Assembly: GCA_002914805.1 (NCBI GenBank)
Contig: JXTB01000019.1
Span: 168,645-232,644 of the forward strand
From: Parasponia andersonii
Lineage: Eukaryota > Streptophyta > Magnoliopsida > Rosales > Cannabaceae
DNA length: 64,000 bases
Reading direction: 5' to 3'
Shown here piece by piece: positions 57,006 through 64,000 of this stretch (position 1 is the stretch's first letter; every line of letters starts with the position of its first letter). The notes beneath the pieces were generated by a model. The model was given only the letters and a program-made list of their open reading frames with translations. It had not been told where the DNA came from and searched no databases. The position numbers were made by a program, and so were the translations under genes.

Positions 57006-60000
57006 ATATATATATAGGTATGGCTCACAATTCAATAGGTATTTTTTTATTTTATCGATAATTATTTTTTTTAGCCATTAGATCATAATCTAACGGTAAA
57101 TATGGTAAATAGTAAAAATGGTATTGCTTGATATTGGAACTGATAAAGTGAGAAAGGAAGAGAGATCATTAATGGGTCGTGGTTTTTAGTGGCTTTGGTG
57201 AAGTTTTGAGAGAGAAATATTGTGTTGAGCTCATCAAATAGTATAAAGCAATTAATTGTTTGGTTGATATAGATAAATATAAGGAGAGGAAAGAAAATTA
57301 AGTAAATTGTGGTGCTCAAGATTCTCACATACATACTAAGCCAATAATAAACATGTTTTTATTGCATATTAGGTATCTAGAAGTTATTAATATAACTTTT
57401 ATAGTAGCATACTTATTCATTATGTTATGTGCATTTACATATATGTTATTACACTAATACTTATTGAAGTATCCTGATATAGTGTAAAGCTTCAATACTC
57501 TCAGAGAGAGAGTTTGGTGTGTTAAAAGAATAAATAATATATTTATAAAGACAATACTATGAGAACATGCATTAAGATTATACCTGTTGATAACTTGGTC
57601 ACATAGTAGTTTTTCGATAAAATGTAATTTTCACATATTTCAGAGCTGAATTCATTGTGTGTTTAACACGTCAAATAGCGTTAATTTAATGTTTAGGACT
57701 CATTTATAACATTTTATTTATTAGTTCCAGGTAAGCATGAGGTAGCATTCACGACACTGATTTATATTTTAATTACACTAAACTAGCTTAGATTCAACTT
57801 AATCACATAATGTCATCTTTGTGCATTCTAATAATTAGCTATTGATACTATATTTGCATTATTAATTGGAAATTGACTTATTTTTATGTTCAATGATTGG
57901 TTATAGGGCTAGGTTTCACCAAATTACAATAAGGTTGGTCATATGGGTTCATAAGTCAAAGTATGACTAGTTTTCACTTTCTAAGCTAAGATTCACCAAC
58001 TTTGGCTATATTTAGGTGTATAGAAGTGATCAGTATGGTGACTATGCTAAGGATGTTTTAGAGCTGAAAATATATAAAGTAATATACAAAATACCCAAAA
58101 TACCCCTTAGAATTTAAGTTATACTTTTTCCTAGCCATTAAGTGTTTATTTTGGGCCAAATCTGGTCATTTGCTTTCCCTTTCTCTCCAACCATGACCTG
58201 AACCTCTCTACTTCCTTTTTAGACTTCTCTCAACTTCCCTCAATTATTTCCAAGAGTTTCTAAGAGTAGAACTTAAATTGGAGCTTTAGAAAACAAGATA
58301 GATCAAAAGTAGTCAACGTAATTTTACTAGTTTTTCTTCCTAGGTCTTTTTCTTTAATTTCAATTCTCCACTTACTACCACTTAAATAATGGTTTCTTTA
58401 GGTCCTCTTGAGTCTTAAAATCTAATTCTAAGTCTTGGGAATCAGTTTAGTAGAGATAGAAGGCAACAACTTCAAAAGAAGCTCAAACTAATCAAGCTAA
58501 GCATTATGTAGGATTTTGAACTTATAGTTAGATCTTTTTGTGTTAGCTCTTAAACCAAAACTATTATTTGATGAATAATAGTCCTATGAATCCTTATATA
58601 TTTCTGAAATATAGAATTTAAGCGGGTAATTCAAGTTTCACCTAGAACCCCAAATTTACTAATTGTGAATTCAAGTGTTTCCGTGGGTGTATTAAGTCTT
58701 CTATACTTGTAATTTGATTTTCTCAACTTGCAATGGATATGTCATGGATTCTATTATTAATTCCATTAATTTAGTTGATGTTTATAGCCATAGACAAGTG
58801 CACAAATTATTTTAAACTTGTCTAAACCGAAAAAGATTTGAAATATACTTTTAGGTTATCTTAGATGTTTTTTTTTATGTGTATATGTGGGAATTGGCCT
58901 ATAAAATATTATTACAAGTTCAAAATCATGATTTTAATCATGTAGGAATGTCCTAGAAATAAGAAAGGTACTTTTCAAATATTTATAAACTAAAATAGTA
59001 CCATTTAGAGGCAAATGGACTAGTTTTATAAAATTATATGATATTTTGGATCATTTTTGTGCTAATGACTAGCATTCATATTTTAATACTTTTGAATAAT
59101 TTTTCAATGCTAGTCATTAGCTGCTAAGTATCTTAAGTGATTTGTATATTTTTGAGTCTTTTTTAGATCAAATTTTCTAAATTGGTAAAATTTCTGATTT
59201 CGGTCTTGTTCAAGTATCTTGATGCATCATTTTGACAAAATGTACATCTTGAATAATAGTAACTTATGACAGATAATTAGCACATTAATCTCTAAAAGAT
59301 ATTGACCATTTCCACTTTCAATTTTTATTCAGGATACAAAGTAAGTAAAGACTTACAACTGCGTCACAAGAATTACATAGAAAATATCATTATGTGAAAC
59401 TTACTTATTCCTGAAAGTTATGAAATGACAAAGTTATGAAATGGCATATACATAGCACATCTTGCATGCAAATTAAAATTTTCATTTCAGAGTATTTAAA
59501 AGTGAGTACCATTGTACTAATTTTATAAGATAATTTTAATAGTAATTTCTAGTTTGTCAGAGTTGGGTAGGTAAGTTTGTTAATGCAGACTCTCCCATTG
59601 AAGCAGGATTTGCGGATCTTATGATATGTCTCGTTAAAGCAGGACAATATTAGCGTGGTGTGGGATGCCCCTTTGATGAGGGAAAGAGTTTTCAAAAATC
59701 TCACACGACAGTTGCATCTTATTTTTAGTCTTGCCCAGAGTTTTTATCCAAGATTATCATGGCTTATCGACTTACAGGACAAGCAATGTGCTAAGGGCCT
59801 CAACTAAGAATAATTTTTAAGGAAAATGCATGGACTCAAATGTTTAAGAAAGAAAAAGGTGTTGCGGGAACTTTATGAGATTTTAAAGCATTTATAGGTA
59901 TGCATTTACTTACTAAGCTTTAGCTTATTTTAGTCTTATGATGCAAATGAGAAGGCACATTTTGGTATTGACGACCTAGTTGCCTGATTTGACTTTTATC

Positions 60001-60358
60001 GCCATGATCATATAGATGTGGACGAGCTTGACCTGTGAGCGACATTTTTTTTTTGTGTTGAGATATTTTTGTGTAATGTAAATACCACGGCTAATGGCAA
60101 AATATACTAGCAAAAATTGGCTTTGTTAGTACATTTTGTAAAGTCACTTTTAACATGTTAGTAATGCCTCACAGTTACTTTGTCCAAAAATTTTGGATAG
60201 TTCAAATTTTGCTCATTTTTTTAAAACAAAAGATAATGTTTAAGAAAGAATAATACTTCATAGATTAATTGTATATGACAAAATGATTAAACTAGGAGGT
60301 GTTATATAAATAAATTTCTATTGATCCTCCTCTTGTTAGCCTGATTACATAGGATATG

Positions 60359-60398
<40 letters not shown>

Positions 60399-60759
60399 AA
60401 GGCTTGATTTGATAACATATGCCACTTTTTGTATTGAGCTCAGTATCCGTTGTGTGACAACTCATCCTTAGAATTCAACACTTGTCCTAGCTTCAAGTAG
60501 TTGGCAATTTGAGGTGGCAACTCATAATTTCTTGAAACTTCAATACTTGGCCATATTTTATTGGACAAGGCTTCGAACTAATCTTTGCTTAATATTTAAC
60601 AATTTTTTAATAAGAAATTGACATTGTCTTGGAATGTTAAAATTTTGTTTTGTCCCGTGTAATTTTGACATGTCACATTTTCTTAATTGAACTCATATTA
60701 TCTAATTATTATATTATTTTGTGACTTGTATTTTAGTTAGTGACTAATTATATAAATTT
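57006..60759. other. AT-rich region, possibly an old reversed LTR, no gene seen
   Basis: 57008-57070 carries a single arm similar to the MITE at 22531. 58090-58260 (AATACCCAAAATACCCC, then CTTTCCCTTTCTCTCCAACC) and 59897-59935 (TATGCATTTACTTACTAAGC, TTAGCTTATTTT) appear in the same order and spacing as the corresponding parts of the reversed solo LTR at 9487, without close sequence identity. This suggests a different LTR family. No protein-coding frame recognised. Confidence 0.35.
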
Positions 60760-61218
60760 TGTCACACTCCAATACAAGAATTAATTTCACTTTTTTGGTC
60801 CCAAATTATAGGATGATTGGAATTATTTGATCAAATATAAAGTAAAATTGCGGAAAAAGTAAGAAATACAAGTATTTATTTTTGTAGCTTTAAATTAAAA
60901 CCACTATAAGTGGAGTTACAGAACTTGTCATTTACAATTATTGACAATAGAAATAGTACCTATTTATCTCTATCAAGAAAAAGTAACATGCTCGATAAAC
61001 ATTGGTGTGATCATCTCATTATTTCGTAATTATTTGCAATATTAACAAGATAATAATAATAATGTGAATATAATTTGGTAATAATTATGAAATTTTTGGC
61101 TTATTTATCTTTTTTCTAGAAGAATATGGTGATAGGTGTCTAAGGATGTACTCGCTTGAATTGTCCTAAGCTTAGTTCTCAAATCATGCAAACATAAATG
61201 ATCGATGAAGAGATTTTC
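60760..61218 (+). repeat. possible truncated LTR start
   Basis: TGTCACACTCCAATACAAG at 60760 resembles an LTR 5' end of the TGTCAC type. The following 450 bp match nothing else here and are cut by the solo LTR at 61219. Confidence 0.3.
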
Positions 61219-63152
61219 TGATACGACCCAAAACCTAGGCTAGTGGTAGAAAGGGAATTTTACAAAGATGAAAAATTCATTGATAAAAGTATTTAAAAAG
61301 TTCTAGTTTAATAAATCGGTCCATTTAAATAAAATATTTAAAATTTATCCCATGAATCTTTCCCAAAGTTCGTATACACCATTAAACATAGATCGAATAA
61401 ACACCCAAAATCGTAAATAAAATATAAATCCAAGCATCATCATTATCCACATCGAAATCAAATACCAGAATGACATACATGAGTTTACAGACCAATATAG
61501 AATATAGTAATCTTGGTTTAATTCTAAAACAAAACCCAAACAGTCCAAATACCACAACAACAAGCTTCAAGCTTTACTAAGATAACGAACTATAATTAAG
61601 ATAGCCTCTTACTCCTCTCGATCACTAAGGTCGTAGTGAACACTACCTGATGAAGGAAGTGAGCATACAATATCCAATAAGAAAAAATAGTTACCTCGAT
61701 CAAAAATATTTTAGTGACGGGAAGTTCCTACATAGTTAGTTTAAATCCAATACATACATATATAATGATCCAAAACTGGAAATCCATATGTATATATATA
61801 AATAAATCAGTATAGTTAAAACTATTCAATTTAGATCCACATGACACAAATCAACCCATACTCATGAGCTCACATCCTCTCATCTGTTGAAACCCAAGAT
61901 GATAGCACTAAGTGTATCTAACAGCCAACTTGACACCTAAGCCCATATCTAGAAGGGACATCCATGTGTCGCCTACCAAACATATAGGGGCAATTGAATT
62001 GTTTACGCCTGCCAAATAGGGAGGTAATTAGAAGTAACAAACCCTGCATGGGTTTACGGACTCTACACCGACGGTGTGGCATGCAGCACCACACCATAAA
62101 CCCATGATACTAACACGGTGCTCATGAATGATCCTATGACACGTGCAATACAAAACTAAAGTGTGAAAATAATCGTATTCTAGTTTTTCAATAAAATAAG
62201 TGTACTAGGTTTCATAGAAAGATGGCTAGTAAAATGGCCCTATTTTTTATATACCCAAAAATAACCTGCGCTCAGAAAATTCTCAGAGTAATACAGTATA
62301 TATCATACAATCATATTCCACTACATATATTCAAATAACTCAAAAATCATGTTTGTACTCATATATTGCAGAAAATAAGTTTTATTAAAAAATAGTATAA
62401 AACAAAGGTAACCAAATCCCTATCTCACAAGAATAGCGATACCATGTTATTGAATCCTTAAGGTGTCGTTAACGATTACCCGAAAGGTCGGGAACTAATT
62501 TCAAACCCTCAATCATCTTCTTACAAAAAACCAACATCTCAATGGAGCATTGAATCTTTAAATGGGCTTCCTCATTGAATTCCTAGTATCCAAAATAGCT
62601 AAGTTAGATATGTAACTTGTCCAATTAGGGTCTAGACCTACTCCGGACTGGCGGCACACAAATCGAGAAAAATCTTAGCCATTTGATTTCGATTTTCATA
62701 TCAGTCACCAAACATAGACAATATATATATATATATAACTTCTTGATTTTCTAAGTATAATCTAAAAATGACAATAAAAATACGATCCAACGGCAAGATT
62801 AAAAAGCTAAACTAAAGCTCAAAACTTCTAAAATTTTCAACTTTTGATTCGGATAGTATAGGGTAAAAATATATATACCTTGACGACCTTTATAACGAGA
62901 CGAATCTAATGAGCATGGTTAGATGTCAAGCAGTAGGAATCGTCATCGATGACAAAAACTCCGAAACAGCCAATAATGACATTTTCTAGGGGGTGGGCAT
63001 CGGCAGCTGCCCAAGACTGGCGGCGGAGCACCCTAGCGGCATAGCGAGCTCATGCCGGGAAGTCGGCTGGCCAGACAACTTCCTCGATTCTCGGCCGAGA
63101 GTGAGCAGAGGGAGCAAGAGAGAGAGAGGGAGATCGAGGGCGAGGGAGACAA

Positions 63153-63197
<45 letters not shown>

Positions 63198-63414
63198 TGA
63201 GTGGGAGGGAGAGCCCATGTGAGATAAGGAGACTGCGTCGACTTTTAAAAATTTACACTTTAGTCCTTAGTTCCTAAGTCTCCATCACTTTAGTCTCCAA
63301 AAATAATTATAATTTGGTCCTTCAACACAATTTTTGCAAATTAATTCCTCCATTATTATATTCATAAAATTAATAAAATGTCCAAATTATCTTCTAAAAT
63401 TCTGGGTTTTTACA
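61219..63414 (+). mobile_element. solo LTR of the TGTCACGACC family
   Basis: TGATACGACCCAAAACC...GGGTTTTTACA, 2196 bp. The perfect target-site duplication TTTTC lies at 61214-61218 and 63415-63419. It is collinear with 50874-53067 over its whole length (CGGTCCATTTAAATAAAATA, AACCCATACTCATGAG, GGTGCTCATGAATGATCCTA). A GA microsatellite (about 63155-63194) lies in the GC-rich part; ORFs there are not genes. Confidence 0.92.
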
Positions 63415-64000
63415 TTTTCACTATTGTCATTCATTTAGAAGAAAAACTAACAGACTTGGTTTCATCTTTTCCTAAGAATAGGCCTTGAATTTTTATGTCT
63501 ATTCTGACCCCTAAACACTGTTATTTGTTTGCTATTTAACCTCTCAATTTTTCAGTTTTGATTTATCTAGGAGACAAAACTGCAAAATAAAAGTAGTTTT
63601 TACAGACTACAACCAAAAATTGTAAATCAGCTCAGGTAGTAAAACTAAGACAAACAACTGAAGCAGTCAACTAATGAGAGCCATCATGTAGTATGTTTTA
63701 TTATTTTTTTTTCTGCTACTTAAATCATTATAATAGTTAAATGGTAATTTGGTCGTTAAAAAAGAAAAAAAAAACTTACTAAATAGGGACATTATATCAT
63801 TAGTTGATTTTAGTTCAAATAATGTCATGTTTTCTGCTCTATATTTATTTTGCTCTCTCTCGTCCAAATTGGCTCTTTAAACTACATAATATAAAAATAG
63901 ATTCCTAAAAAAATAAGAAAAGAAATTAATTAATCTTCCATAGGCTAAGTCTTTCGAGACATGGAACAAAAATCCTCATCATTTACCCTCGTATTTTCCT
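63415..64000. other. intergenic; block shared with 50216-50475
   Basis: GTTTTGATTTATCTAGGAGA at 63556 and the following 130 bp match 50309-50475 with gaps. Nothing else recognised before the window ends. Confidence 0.5.

Noticed and set aside
57083-57334. 83-residue minus-strand ORF with hydrophobic segments
   Set aside because: AT-rich Phe/Ile/Leu translation with no domain; the leader-like CTCTCAAAACTTCACC text is suggestive of a UTR but there is no supporting gene.

Overview
The window looks like nuclear DNA of an angiosperm, most likely a eudicot. It is AT-rich, with spliceosomal-type GT-AG introns in two gene remnants, plant-type LTR retrotransposons, a CACTA transposon, MITE-like inverted repeats, and three intact single-exon genes of the land-plant dirigent family. 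I cannot name the species. Two stretches of N (one base at 19558, 27 bases at 31220-31246) and simple repeats beside them show this is draft assembly.

Intact genes: only three CDSs look functional, and all encode secreted dirigent proteins: 7495-8070 (-), 17097-17672 (+) and 53919-54518 (+). The first two are recent duplicates (about 76% identical by my ungapped count) that also share 3' flanks. A fourth, promoter-like copy at 20640-20841 has no gene behind it and is cut by a CACTA element.

Layout. 1-3057: 3' part of a decayed Ty1/copia element with its LTR, inserted in a roughly 190-bp repeat found again at 6612-6805. 4386-4840: tandem repeat. 5497-6070: Myb/SANT-like pseudogene with a recognisable intron. 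7.2-18.6 kb: dirigent genes 1 and 2 separated by three solo LTRs of one family, one nested inside another, each with a perfect 5-bp target-site duplication. 20.8-22.4 kb: non-autonomous CACTA element with TAC target-site duplication. 25.9-31.1 kb: a roughly 74-bp tandem series passing into a roughly 630-bp higher-order tandem array. 32.1-39.6 kb: a minus-strand Ty3/gypsy element that has lost gag and integrase but carries, on the opposite strand, a second decayed gene with its own TATA box and at least one clear intron. 40.4-42.8 kb: a probable further solo LTR. 42.8-49.5 kb: a second, plus-strand Ty3/gypsy element with a large internal deletion and a truncated 3' LTR. 50.9-53.1 and 61.2-63.4 kb: two more solo LTRs flanking dirigent gene 3 and a mostly unexplained AT-rich stretch.

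Taken together this is a small dirigent gene cluster spread apart by successive retrotransposon insertions followed by LTR-LTR recombination. Nothing looks like an operon, a CRISPR array or a plainly novel coding system. The most interesting structures are the spliced antisense gene inside the gypsy element, the nested solo LTRs, and the higher-order tandem array.
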